Source of the DNA: Agrobacterium larrymoorei
Lineage (GTDB): Bacteria > Pseudomonadota > Alphaproteobacteria > Rhizobiales > Rhizobiaceae
Assembly: GCF_013322225.1 (NCBI RefSeq)
Contig: NZ_JAAMFB010000007.1
Location: forward strand, 1 to 64,000
Length of the DNA: 64,000 nt
Direction of reading: 5' to 3'
The notes under the pieces are model-generated. The model saw only the letters and a program-made list of their open reading frames with translations. It did no database searches and had not been told where the DNA came from. Positions 43,455-51,603 of this stretch are shown here, one piece after another (position 1 is the first letter of the stretch; each line of letters starts with the position of its first letter). The position numbers and the translations under genes were made by a program.

Positions 43455-44280
43455 GACGATGTCCCTTTCTGTTGGCCGGGATATAATGTTCCGCGTGCTC
43501 CATTATAAGGGGAGGGTGCGTCCCCATGACGCAGTCGGTTGAATTATACTCCGGGTTATACGAGCCCTACTGCTCATATGCACATTCTATCCCACGGTTT
43601 CTTGCTGTTGTTTTTGGCAATCGACCTGTCTCTAACTTGTCTGGTTGCGCAGACTGGTTTTCCGTTTCTAAAAGACGTTGAAGCACGCCCCGTATATTTC
43701 GCAGGAAAATCCCATATTCTATAGGCATGTCCGCGGTTTTACGCGAAGCCGGAGAATGTTGCGAAACAAACTTTAAGTTGATTTACGATTTCGTGGGATG
43801 ATAAACTAGGTCATAATTTCGGCATATATTCTTTCTTTATTACCTATGATTTTTTGTAAGTAGAATAAGCCGTTTTCGTCTGAATTGATCCAAAATACTA
43901 ATTGGACTTTTTTTGGTTTGATGTTATCCACCTTTTGTAAAGTTGCTGATATTGATTTGTGGCTTGCGTAAACGGAATTCCATTAGACATTGAATTGCTG
44001 GCTAAACTGGCTTTTTTAGAGATTAATTGGCATTCCGTTTTGCCAGTCGTCATCGCCGACAGAATTTCTCCGTATTTCTCGAAGAAATCCGAAAGGTAAA
44101 TCGCATCGTCGCCGCGCGGTCTTTTTAAGATCCGCGCTGCGGAATTGAAGGGTTAAGGCAGGATTTGGGGTGAAGCCGGATGCTTCTCGCCGTCCTGTCT
44201 GGTGGGCTTGGGGATAACTTTGCTTCATTGGTAAAGGGGTTGTCCCGGCGCCACAGAAGACATGAACAGGAGACACTTAT
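43455..44280. other. 826-bp AT-rich region upstream of ros
   Basis: No convincing gene. A 61-codon TTG-started frame at 43539 lacks coding signals. The stretch 43720-44030 is the most AT-rich in the window, with many T-runs, and resembles the curved DNA that MucR/Ros proteins favour; autoregulation of ros is established in Agrobacterium. Ros sites may lie here, for instance around CATATATTC near 43821. Confidence 0.5.
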
Positions 44281-44712
44281 ATGACGGAAACTACATACGG
44301 CGGCGCTCAAGACCTTCTGGTCGAGCTTACGGCGGATATCGTTGCTGCCTATGTTAGCCACCACGTTGTTCCGGTCGCGGAATTGCCAAGCCTGATTTCC
44401 GACGTACACACTGCGCTTAGCGGCACCTCCGCGCCTGCGGTTGCGGCTGTCAGCGTTGAAAAGCAGAAGCCTGCCGTCTCCGTACGAAAGTCTGTCCAGG
44501 ACGATCAGATCATCTGCCTGGAATGTGGTGGTTCCTTCAAGTCGCTGAAGCGTCACCTGACGACGCATCACAGCATCTCTCCCGAAGAATATCGTGAGAA
44601 GTGGGACCTTCCGGTAGATTACCCGATGGTCGCACCTGCCTATGCGGAAGCGCGCTCGCGCCTTGCAAAGGAAATGGGACTTGGCCAGCGCCGCAAGTCC
44701 GGTCGCGGCTGA
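44281..44712 (+). CDS. ros: Ros/MucR zinc-finger transcriptional regulator
   Basis: 143 residues, the full length. The prokaryotic zinc finger is C-x2-C-x9-H-x3-H-like: [19 protein letters not shown] (residues about 79-97), followed by the MucR signature [27 protein letters not shown]. Ros represses virulence, exopolysaccharide and other genes and itself, and shapes the chromosome. AGGAGACAC precedes the ATG. Ends with an efficient terminator. Confidence 0.97.
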   Translation: MTETTYGGAQDLLVELTADIVAAYVSHHVVPVAELPSLISDVHTALSGTSAPAVAAVSVEKQKPAVSVRKSVQDDQIICLECGGSFKSLKRHLTTHHSISPEEYREKWDLPVDYPMVAPAYAEARSRLAKEMGLGQRRKSGRG

Positions 44713-44732
44713 TCTGCTTCGACTATCACATG

Positions 44733-44761
44733 AAAGCCGGTCCTCGTGGCCGGCTTTTTTG
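44733..44761 (+). terminator. Rho-independent terminator of ros
   Basis: Stem AAAGCCGG / CCGGCTTT with a nine-base loop and a six-T run, 20 bases after the stop codon. Confidence 0.9.
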
Positions 44762-45030
44762 TTTGTGAAGGCCGCCATCACGCCTTGTCGATACGCTTAG
44801 TGCCACCTGCTGGACGCGCGGTCGCTGCAAACCGTCTTGATGATTACATGTGGGTTGCGCTGTCGACACTCCCCTTGCGACGCCCTCGTTCGACAAAATT
44901 CCCTTCGCTGACGTGGCGATCTCGGCATTTTCGATCCCGATATAGAAATATGAATATTTTCCTATTAAGGACTTTCCGCCTCCGCCAAGTTGATATATGA
45001 ATTAATTCCTACAACGTCAGGAGTAAGTTC
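44762..45030. other. Promoter region of the DnaA-like / DUF6456 operon
   Basis: About 270 bases without a gene. The last 100 turn AT-rich (GATATAGAAATATGAATATT near 44938-44957) and end with TCAGGAG nine bases before the ATG at 45031. The AT-rich block just behind ros may itself be a Ros/MucR target. Confidence 0.45.
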
Positions 45031-45483
45031 ATGCCTCATTTACCCGCGCCGCCGCCTGCTGACCCTCAAGGGCCGCCGTTTCTCTTGGCTACTGATTCTG
45101 TATCGGTAGTCCTGCCGTCGCCGGTGTCGGCGGAAGCTTATGTGTCATCGCTCAACCGGCAAATATGCCATATCGTGCGTCAATGCACGCTCGAGATGTA
45201 TTGCCTCATCGCGCAGGAAACGCCGCAGGGCCGCAACGGTCGCCACGCCGCAAAGCACATCCGGCAGATCGCGATCTATGTCTGCCATGTCGGATTGTCT
45301 CTTTCCATTACGCAGGTCGCGCTTTGCTTCGGCAGAGATCAGGCGACCATCCGCTCCTGCTGCCTGATCGTGGAGGAGCGGCGGGAAAATCCGGGCTTCG
45401 ATGAGTTCGTAACCGCCATCGAGCGGCTGTCGAAAAGCATATACGGCATCATGAAGGAGGCTGGAGATGACCTCCAAAATTAA
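45031..45483 (+). CDS. DnaA domain IV-like helix-turn-helix protein
   Basis: 150 residues. The N-terminal 40 are proline-rich and disordered. Residues about 78-130 (KHIRQIAIYVCHVGLSLSITQVALCFGRDQATIRSCCLIVEER) resemble domain IV of DnaA, the part that binds DnaA boxes, where FGRDHSTV is replaced by FGRDQATI. There is no ATPase domain. It may bind DNA near origin-like sites or simply be a repurposed HTH. Overlaps the DUF6456 gene by 17 bases, so the two are one unit. Confidence 0.75.
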   Translation: MPHLPAPPPADPQGPPFLLATDSVSVVLPSPVSAEAYVSSLNRQICHIVRQCTLEMYCLIAQETPQGRNGRHAAKHIRQIAIYVCHVGLSLSITQVALCFGRDQATIRSCCLIVEERRENPGFDEFVTAIERLSKSIYGIMKEAGDDLQN

Positions 45484-46294
45484 AAACGCCAAGGGCAAGT
45501 CCGAGAGAATGGCGATGGTGCGCCTGCTTCGCTTCGTGGGCAAGGGGCCGATCCGCCTTGTCGATGGGCCGGAGACGATCCGGCTTTGCCAACCAATGAC
45601 GGATGCGAGCAAAGACGTTTCCCCTGTTCTGCTCCATGCGGCGGTTGCGGCTGGCCTGCTTTGCAGGAAGGCCGATTTCGTGGAGCCGACATCGGCGACC
45701 TCCGCCTTTCTCAGGCGCGCCATGACGCCGGAGCGGGAAGAGATATTTCTGGAGCAGCACCGCGAGAATGAAGCAGTGGCCGTGCAGTTGAACGGGGAGT
45801 GGGTGACGGCGCAACGCAACGCTCTCTCGTCGCCATTGCAGGCTCTGGTCCGGCTGAAAGACAAGAACGGCGAGGCCTATTTTCCCGTCGATGCCCTGGA
45901 GGCGGGAGAGCGTTTTGCGAGTGATTTTCAGCGCGGCAATCTTAGCCCCCGCGTCACGGCAAGCTTTGAGCCGAGGCTTTCCAACCGTGTGAAAGGGCAG
46001 GCGGGTGGTGCACAGGAAATTACCGATGTCGCCATGGCCGCGCGCCTGCGCTTCTCCAGGGCTGCGGATGCCATGGGGCCGGAACTCTCTGGTGTGGCCA
46101 TCGATATCTGCTGCTTTGAAAAAGGGCTGGAAGTGGTGGAGCGGGAGCGTCAATGGCCCGCCCGTTCCGCCAAGCTTATGCTACGCGCAGCCCTTCAAAG
46201 CCTCGCTCGCCACTACGCGCCGCCGGAAACGGTGCGAAAGCGAAACAGCCACAGTTGGGGTGCGGAGGATTACCGACCGGTTTTCCAGACTTGA
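45467..46294 (+). CDS. DUF6456 domain protein
   Basis: 275 residues, cytoplasmic. The N-terminus (KSERMAMVRLLRFVGKGPIRLVDGPETIRL) looks like a winged-helix-type start; the C-terminal half (NRVKGQAGGAQEITDVAMAARLRFSRAADAMGPELSGVAIDICCFEKGLEVVERERQWPARSAKLMLRAALQSLARHY, positions about 170-246) is the DUF6456 core, found in alphaproteobacteria. Function unknown; the constant pairing with the DnaA-domain-IV-like protein suggests a joint role. It converges on sufE. Confidence 0.85.
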   Translation: MTSKIKNAKGKSERMAMVRLLRFVGKGPIRLVDGPETIRLCQPMTDASKDVSPVLLHAAVAAGLLCRKADFVEPTSATSAFLRRAMTPEREEIFLEQHRENEAVAVQLNGEWVTAQRNALSSPLQALVRLKDKNGEAYFPVDALEAGERFASDFQRGNLSPRVTASFEPRLSNRVKGQAGGAQEITDVAMAARLRFSRAADAMGPELSGVAIDICCFEKGLEVVERERQWPARSAKLMLRAALQSLARHYAPPETVRKRNSHSWGAEDYRPVFQT

Positions 46295-46312
46295 GAGCAA
46301 AAAGGGCACCGC

Positions 46313-46729
46313 TCAAGCCGCCAGAAGCCTTGCCTCTTCCCGGATGCGGTTGACCATGGAGCGCAAGCCGTTGGCGCGTTGAGAAGACAGATGTTCTACG
46401 AGCCCGATCTTGCCGAACACGTCGATCGCATTGAGGGCTGCAATCTCGGAGGCCTTTTTGCCGGAATAGGTGGCGAGTACGATCGCCACCAGTCCGCGCA
46501 CGATATGCGCGTCGGAATCGCCCTCGAATGTCAGCACCGGATCGTCCGCGCCATCGCTGTGGCTCACCACCCAGACCTGGCTGGCGCAGCCCTGCACCTT
46601 GTTTTCGGGTGTCTTCTTGTCGTCCGCAAGGTCGGGCAGCTCCTTGCCGAGTTCGATCACATAGCGATAGCGGTCCTCCCAATCGTCGAGAAAGGAGAAA
46701 TCGTCCATGATCTTGTCGAGAGAAGCCAT
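46313..46729 (-). CDS. sufE: SufE family cysteine desulfuration protein
   Basis: 138 residues. The persulfide-accepting cysteine lies in KVQGCASQVWVV (about residue 48), and LGKELPDLADDKKTPENK and the C-terminal GLVEHLSSQRANGLRSMVNRIRE are typical of SufE. It takes sulfur from the cysteine desulfurase SufS and passes it to Fe-S cluster assembly. The suf operon itself is not in the window, so this copy is unlinked. Start ATG 46727-46729. Confidence 0.93.
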   Translation of the reverse strand: MASLDKIMDDFSFLDDWEDRYRYVIELGKELPDLADDKKTPENKVQGCASQVWVVSHSDGADDPVLTFEGDSDAHIVRGLVAIVLATYSGKKASEIAALNAIDVFGKIGLVEHLSSQRANGLRSMVNRIREEARLLAA

Positions 46730-46765
46730 TCGCTGTCATCCGTTGTTTAACGCGGCATCCCCACC

Positions 46766-46884
46766 CCCTCATTCCTGTGCCTGTCACAGGAATCCAGTCA
46801 GCTCAAGTCCTTGGGCTGGAAAAGAGTCCTTCGTCGCGCCGACGCGCGCCGACTGGATTCCTGTCACAAGGACAGGAATGAGGG
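46766..46884. repeat. Palindromic repeat family B, copy 2
   Basis: A 119-bp copy with ends CCCTCATTCCTGT ... ACAGGAATGAGGG and inner arms ATCCAGT ... ACTGGAT. Unlike the other long repeats, it lies between two genes pointing the same way (sufE and DUF5330, both minus). Confidence 0.85.
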
Positions 46885-46948
46885 AGGTAGAACCGTGACC
46901 GCCATATAAGCCAAACCCCGCCCGAATTGAACCACCACGCATCAAGAA

Positions 46949-46986
46949 AAAAGCCCCGTAATGAAGCCAAAGCGTCATTACGGGGC
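46949..46986 (-). terminator. Strong terminator, minus strand
   Basis: Stem CCCCGTAATGA / TCATTACGGGG (11 bp, perfect), loop of ten bases. On the minus strand the stem is followed by CTTTTTTCTTG, a good U-tract. It ends a transcript coming from 47 kb, presumably the DUF5330 message with a 160-base 3' region, or a small RNA encoded at about 46990-47140. Confidence 0.8.
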
Positions 46987-47149
46987 GGAGTCGGGCAGTC
47001 TGGCCGCCGCATCTATAGCGGGATGCGGCTGCAAGTGGGTGTGAGAGGGGGTTCTCGAAATTCTGTATTACGAGGCGTCTGGTCCTTACGGTTGCCTTAC
47101 GGCCTGTTCAAGAATTGCAGCCGACGAGCGGCGATTGTTGAACGGGCCA

Positions 47150-47557
47150 TCAGAGCGTCGGGCGCTTCTGCGGCAGTGGAATTGTGCTCTCCGTCTTGAT
47201 CGTGCCGGTCTTGATATCGTCGCTGACCTGAGTGTGTTCGGCGGTGACTGCTTGCAGTTGCGCATCGGCGACCTTCTCGTCGTTCGTGGCAAGCTGCGCG
47301 TCGATCAGTTCATAGGCAACCTTTGCGCCTTCGCGGGCTCTCTCACCCAGAGCGTGGAAGGTTTCAGCACCCTTTACGCAAACATCCGGCTTTTCTACGC
47401 AGATGGCACTGACATAACGGTAGGCTTCGCTGGCGGCGGATACCGCGCCTGCGACATTCATCTGTGAGTTCTGCGTTTCCGCGCTGTTACCGCTCAGGTA
47501 GGAAAGAGCGACCAGAACCATCGAAAACCAGAACGATCCTTTGATCAGAAACCACAT
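47150..47557 (-). CDS. DUF5330 protein
   Basis: 135 residues. An N-terminal membrane helix or signal anchor (FLIKGSFWFSMVLVALSYLSG) is followed by a helical domain with a cysteine pair (AICVEKPDVC) and a charged, proline-ending tail. The family is restricted to rhizobia and their relatives; function unknown. AGGGTAGTCTCGCA precedes the ATG (47555-47557). Confidence 0.8.
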   Translation of the reverse strand: MWFLIKGSFWFSMVLVALSYLSGNSAETQNSQMNVAGAVSAASEAYRYVSAICVEKPDVCVKGAETFHALGERAREGAKVAYELIDAQLATNDEKVADAQLQAVTAEHTQVSDDIKTGTIKTESTIPLPQKRPTL

Positions 47558-48027
47558 TGCGAGACTACCCTGTTTGACCGGCGTCCTTTCGGATCATCCG
47601 TGGTTGCCCTGTTGTTCGGGCTTGGTGTCACCCTAGACCCCAACAGACCAACAGCCATTTGAAAAAATCAGCGAGATTTAATTCAAATTGTAGCTATTTG
47701 TTCCGCTCCAAGACGATGAATGCCATTTCGTTAGAATTTTAACGGCCGATGTTAAGCATAATTGCGGCGCTTTCCACGGAATGCAGGGGATAACGGACGT
47801 CAGGCCTGCCACAAAGGTTAACACAAAGGGAAAAATCTAACGAAATCCTTCGCTTACCCGCCGTTAACCATGATCTTTGAAGTCTCGGTGAATTGCCTCG
47901 AAATGAGACTCCCATGGCTTTTAGGGGGCGTTCCGAGCCCTCCTTTTATCCTTTCCTTAAGCCGCATCGCCATATTGTCGGCCATGGTTAAGGGCTTATC
48001 GGCCTCTGTAGATTCGGTGTTTGGGTA
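47558..48027. promoter_or_regulatory. Control region of the histidine kinase gene, with CtrA half-sites
   Basis: 470 noncoding bases. The eight-base CtrA site TTAACCAT occurs at 47864-47871 on the plus strand and at 47984-47991 on the minus strand (ATGGTTAA). A further TTAAC is at 47817. The set lies within 165 bases of the kinase start. Also present: TTAGAATTTTAACGG near 47730, an AT-rich start region. Regulation by CtrA is inferred from the motif. Confidence 0.5.
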
Positions 48028-49560
48028 TTGCGTAACATAACGGAAAAAGCGATTGCGCTGATCGATCATGCGGCTGGCACCTGGCTGGCGCGCATGGAAG
48101 AAGACGCAAGCGAACGCGTGGCGACGGTCCATGCGCTGCGGCGTCTGGTGACGCTTGGCAGCGCTGCGCTTTTCGTCGTGCCCGCCGTTTTCTGCCTGGT
48201 CTTTCCGGTCTCGCTCGCGCTGCCTCTTGGCGTCACGGTGGTCTTTGCACTGTTTCTGGCAGCGGCAGCTATGTTGTTGACGCTGCACAAGCCAGCCCGA
48301 GAAATGTCCGCGACACAGACTGCCAGGCCGGAGCTTCTGGCGACACAGATCCCCGGCATGCTGCTCTTTTTTAATGAGCTTGGCGTGGTGCAGGGCGTTG
48401 CCGGTCGCGATCAGCATCAGTTTCCCGCGCACGTCAACAATTGCATCGGCCACGTCTTTGCAGAGCGGGTGCATGTCTCGGACCGCATCGGCCTGATGCA
48501 GGCTTTCGATGCGCTGCGACAGGGGCAGGAAACCGTCGTCGCCGATGTGCGCTTTGAAAATGCGGGCAATCGTCAGGCACAGTTTCTTTACGCACGCATG
48601 GACCTCACCGCCGAGCGTGATGGCTTCGGCAGACTGGTACGCATCGTCGGTCAGTTGCGCGATGTCACCGACAAGGAAATGCTGCGCCGCGAAGTGGCGC
48701 GTAAGGCAGAAGAAGCGGAATCGGCCAACGATGCCAAGTCGCGTTTCCTCGCTGCCGTCAGCCACGAGTTGCGCACGCCGCTCAATGCCGTTCTCGGCTT
48801 TTCCGATATCCTCGCGGGGGAATATTTCGGCAAGCTGGAGAATGACCGCCAGCGCGAATATGTGATGCTGATCCGCCAGTCGGGCGCGCATCTGTTGTCC
48901 GTCGTCAACACCATGCTGGACATGAGCAAGCTGGAAGCGGGCCGCTACGAACTCCAGATGGAGCCGTTCCGCATCGGTGATGTCGTTTCCGCCTGCGAAG
49001 GCATGCTCGGACTTCAGGCCAAGCAGAAGGGCCTGACGCTGACGAGCCGCATGCAGCGGGATATGGGCGAAGTCGTTGCCGATCAGCGCGCCATCCAGCA
49101 GGTTCTCATCAATCTGGCTGGCAATGCCATAAAGTTCACCGAATCCGGTGGTGTCGTCTCCATCGACGCCGCCATGCAGGGAACTTTGCTGAAACTCACC
49201 GTCAGCGACACCGGCATCGGCATTGCCGAAGACAAGATCGAACTTCTGGGCCAGCCATTCATGCAGGTTCAGAATGAATATACCCGTCGCTATGAAGGCA
49301 CGGGTCTGGGGCTTTCGCTGGTAAAGGCTCTGGTGGAGTTGCATGGCGGCAGCTTTGCGATTGCCAGCCGTCCGGGCGAAGGAACGGTTGTGACCGTGCT
49401 CCTGCCCGCTGATGGCTCCGGCCATCAGGTGGCCGGCAATGGCGATCTGATAGAGCCGGTGGAGTTTCCGCCGCGCCTTAAAACGCAAAGCCCTGTTGCA
49501 GACGTGATGATGACGAGGAAGGAAACTGCGGATGGCCGCTCCAAAGCGAAAATCGCCTAG
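48028..49560 (+). CDS. Membrane sensor histidine kinase
   Basis: 510 residues. Two membrane helices (about 45-90), then a PAS-like sensor region (about 110-225), a short coiled coil and the kinase core. The phosphorylated His246 is in VSHELRTPLN; the N box is NLAGNAIKFT, G1 is DTGIGI and G2 is GTGLGLS. The HisKA sequence (FLAAVSHELRTPLNAVLGFSDIL) belongs to the PleC/DivJ/PdhS group that governs CtrA through DivK in alphaproteobacteria. Start TTG at 48028. It overlaps the next gene by 29 bases. No response regulator is adjacent. Confidence 0.88.
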   Translation: MRNITEKAIALIDHAAGTWLARMEEDASERVATVHALRRLVTLGSAALFVVPAVFCLVFPVSLALPLGVTVVFALFLAAAAMLLTLHKPAREMSATQTARPELLATQIPGMLLFFNELGVVQGVAGRDQHQFPAHVNNCIGHVFAERVHVSDRIGLMQAFDALRQGQETVVADVRFENAGNRQAQFLYARMDLTAERDGFGRLVRIVGQLRDVTDKEMLRREVARKAEEAESANDAKSRFLAAVSHELRTPLNAVLGFSDILAGEYFGKLENDRQREYVMLIRQSGAHLLSVVNTMLDMSKLEAGRYELQMEPFRIGDVVSACEGMLGLQAKQKGLTLTSRMQRDMGEVVADQRAIQQVLINLAGNAIKFTESGGVVSIDAAMQGTLLKLTVSDTGIGIAEDKIELLGQPFMQVQNEYTRRYEGTGLGLSLVKALVELHGGSFAIASRPGEGTVVTVLLPADGSGHQVAGNGDLIEPVEFPPRLKTQSPVADVMMTRKETADGRSKAKIA

Positions 49561-50461
49561 GAAAAAACCGACCGTTAAAGAGCCCGCGCTGGCGCTTGTT
49601 GCTGCGCAGGCTGTTGGACAACACATTCTGCGCCATCCGAAACTGGTTGGCGGCTGCACGGCCTTTTTCGTCCTGTTCGGCTTCGTTGCCGCCAATGCAC
49701 TGTGGTATCAGCCCGGCCACCATCCATCGCCGTTCCTGCGAACGCGCGATGAGGAAGACCCCAACGGCATTGCCGGTTATCGCGTGACGTCCCAGCTTGG
49801 CCAGAGCGGCAACGTCACCACCTTCCGCATAGAGCGGCAGACGGAGACACCGCAGCCGACCGTGCCCGATGGCTATCAAATCGCCACGCCTGCGCCGAAT
49901 GCTGCCCAGCAGACCGACCACCCGCCGTCCGAACTCGTGGCTGAAATCCAGCGCGAACTGACGAAGCGCGGCCTTTATGAAGGTCCGGCGGATGGCCTGC
50001 GCGGCCCGCGCACCACGGCGGCCATTCTGTTCTTCGAAGAAACAGTCGGCATGGAGCAGACGGGCGAACCCACCAGTCGTATCCTCTCGGCGCTCAAGAT
50101 CGACAGCGCAACGACCGTCGCTGCCATCCCGAAACCCGTGCCGCAGGATCGCCCCGCAGCCGCAAACACCGGCGGCGTCGCAATCGACCCCGTTGCTGCC
50201 GCCATCCGCAACGCGGAAACGAACGTGCCAAAGGCACAGCCCGCCTCGCTTTCCACGTCAAAGCCAGCGGGCAAGGACATGGTCTCGAAAATCCAGCAGG
50301 GCCTCGTCAACATCGCCTATGCCGATGTGAAGGTGGATGGCGTTGCCGGAGACCAGACACGCCAGGCCATCCGCAATTTCGAAAAGCACTACCGACTGCC
50401 CGAAACCGGAGAGCCGAACGAGGCGGTACTGAAGAAGCTGAAGTCTATCGGGGCGCTTTGA
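49532..50461 (+). CDS. Membrane protein with two peptidoglycan-binding domains
   Basis: 309 residues. A basic N-terminus, one membrane helix (about 49-66, CTAFFVLFGFVAANALWY), a linker, then two PG_binding_1 repeats (about 131-185, ELVAEIQRELTKRGLYEGPADGLRGPRTTAAILFFE, and about 250-305, SKIQQGLVNIAYADVKVDGVAGDQTRQAIRNFEKHY). An anchored, periplasmic wall-binding protein. Translated in overlap with the kinase, so wall status and the kinase may be linked. Confidence 0.87.
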   Translation: MAAPKRKSPRKKPTVKEPALALVAAQAVGQHILRHPKLVGGCTAFFVLFGFVAANALWYQPGHHPSPFLRTRDEEDPNGIAGYRVTSQLGQSGNVTTFRIERQTETPQPTVPDGYQIATPAPNAAQQTDHPPSELVAEIQRELTKRGLYEGPADGLRGPRTTAAILFFEETVGMEQTGEPTSRILSALKIDSATTVAAIPKPVPQDRPAAANTGGVAIDPVAAAIRNAETNVPKAQPASLSTSKPAGKDMVSKIQQGLVNIAYADVKVDGVAGDQTRQAIRNFEKHYRLPETGEPNEAVLKKLKSIGAL

Positions 50462-50472
50462 CGCCTGTTCTC

Positions 50473-50877
50473 CTATCCGATTTTCTTCGGGCGTCCGCCT
50501 TTCGCACCATTGGCACGGCTCGCTGCGACTTTTGCAGGCGAGCGCGACTGCCCGCCGCGGCGCTGCACGTCCATGAACGCCTTTGTGCCGAATATTCCAC
50601 TCATGAGGCCAGCAATCGAGTAATCAACGTCGAGGCTTTCCCAATGCAGGCCGGTTTCCCCTAGAAGCTCGACCTCTGCCAGTTGCTGAGCCGTCGCTTC
50701 CTGTAATCCTTCTAGGGAGCGGGCAGGGACCATAAAGGCTGCGCCGTTGGTGAACTCGACGATTATCCGTTCCGACTGTGTGTCCAAACGAACGGAGGAG
50801 GGAATAGGCCTCTCGGCGCGTTCTGCCTGCCAACGCTGTTTTGCCTGGGCAAGTTCTGCATCCGTGATCTCAACCAT
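50473..50877 (-). CDS. DUF2442 domain protein (antitoxin-like)
   Basis: 134 residues. The central RIIVEFTNGAAFMVPARSLEGLQEATAQQL part is DUF2442; the C-terminus is basic (SPAKVAASRANGAKGGRPKKIG), resembling an AT-hook-like tail. It overlaps the DUF4160 gene by eight bases. DUF4160-DUF2442 pairs behave as toxin-antitoxin-like two-gene units by genome context; which partner is toxic is not settled here. Confidence 0.8.
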   Translation of the reverse strand: MVEITDAELAQAKQRWQAERAERPIPSSVRLDTQSERIIVEFTNGAAFMVPARSLEGLQEATAQQLAEVELLGETGLHWESLDVDYSIAGLMSGIFGTKAFMDVQRRGGQSRSPAKVAASRANGAKGGRPKKIG

Positions 50878-51097
50878 GATATTTTCTCCATGCCTCGAGA
50901 AATGATTGTTGGTTCGCCTCTATGGTCGCCGCTGCTCGTCTAACGTCGCGGTCAGACATTCCGCCTTGGGTGATAACGGACATTTTGACGATATCGATGC
51001 GCGCTTCGCCTTCCCCGAAAACATGTACGTGAGGCGGTTCGTGGTCGGCAGTATAGATAACGAAACGCATGCCATGTTGGCGAAAGACAGTGACCAT
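50870..51097 (-). CDS. DUF4160 domain protein
   Basis: 75 residues. GMRFVIYTADHEPPHVHVFGEGEARIDI is the family signature, with a HxPPHxHV-type histidine cluster. Start at ATG 51095-51097 (MVTVFRQHGM). It pairs with the DUF2442 gene downstream in a tight overlap. Confidence 0.82.
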   Translation of the reverse strand: MVTVFRQHGMRFVIYTADHEPPHVHVFGEGEARIDIVKMSVITQGGMSDRDVRRAAATIEANQQSFLEAWRKYHG

Positions 51098-51201
51098 AGT
51101 CGAGAGTAACCCAACAGCTTGGGTATATCAATCGGCAACGTGTTACCTGCGACCTCATAAAACAGTGGCACTCAGGAGCGCGCGCCCCTATAAATCACCT
51201 C

Positions 51202-51546
51202 ATGCGCCTGAAATCCGATATATTCGTTTCCGCCCTTATCCGCCGTGTCTTCGCGGCGGGAGATTTCGCGGCTGTGGAGCGCAAGGGTGCGGAGGCCGCA
51301 GGGGCTGTCTTCATCCGCCAGCGGCTGCGTGGGGGTTTCGAAAATCTCTATGGTCCCGCGCCGCAAAGCTTTGCCGAGGATGACGAGGTGAGGGCAGAGC
51401 GGCAGTTCGAATTGCGGCTCGAAGGTGCGGAAGCGGGGGCCGTGGAAGCGCTTCTGGAGAAGGAGCACCGTTTCGATAGCGATCTTTGGGTGGTGGAACT
51501 GGAGACGGAGACGGTGGGCGACCTGATCAACGTGGTCGGATCGTAA
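51202..51546 (+). CDS. DUF1491 family protein
   Basis: 114 residues. MRLKSDIFVSALIRRVFAAGDFAAVERKGAEAAGAVFI is the defining start of DUF1491, an alphaproteobacterial family. Cytoplasmic, no catalytic residues known. It ends 57 bases before repeat C copy 2 and converges on cheW. Confidence 0.87.
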   Translation: MRLKSDIFVSALIRRVFAAGDFAAVERKGAEAAGAVFIRQRLRGGFENLYGPAPQSFAEDDEVRAERQFELRLEGAEAGAVEALLEKEHRFDSDLWVVELETETVGDLINVVGS

Positions 51547-51603
51547 GGCAAGGGTGGACGCGCTTCTGTGCATGGAAGAGGCTGGCGTAAAAGCCTTGAA
51601 CAC

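Noticed and set aside
43539-43724. 61-residue TTG-started frame before ros
   Set aside because: No ribosome site, no conserved look, and located in the AT-rich control region.
44125-44781. Minus-strand frame covering ros
   Set aside because: It runs antisense through the zinc finger gene and its terminator.
47854-49695. A 613-residue frame antisense to the histidine kinase
   Set aside because: The plus strand has intact H, N and G boxes; the antisense frame has no recognisable features.
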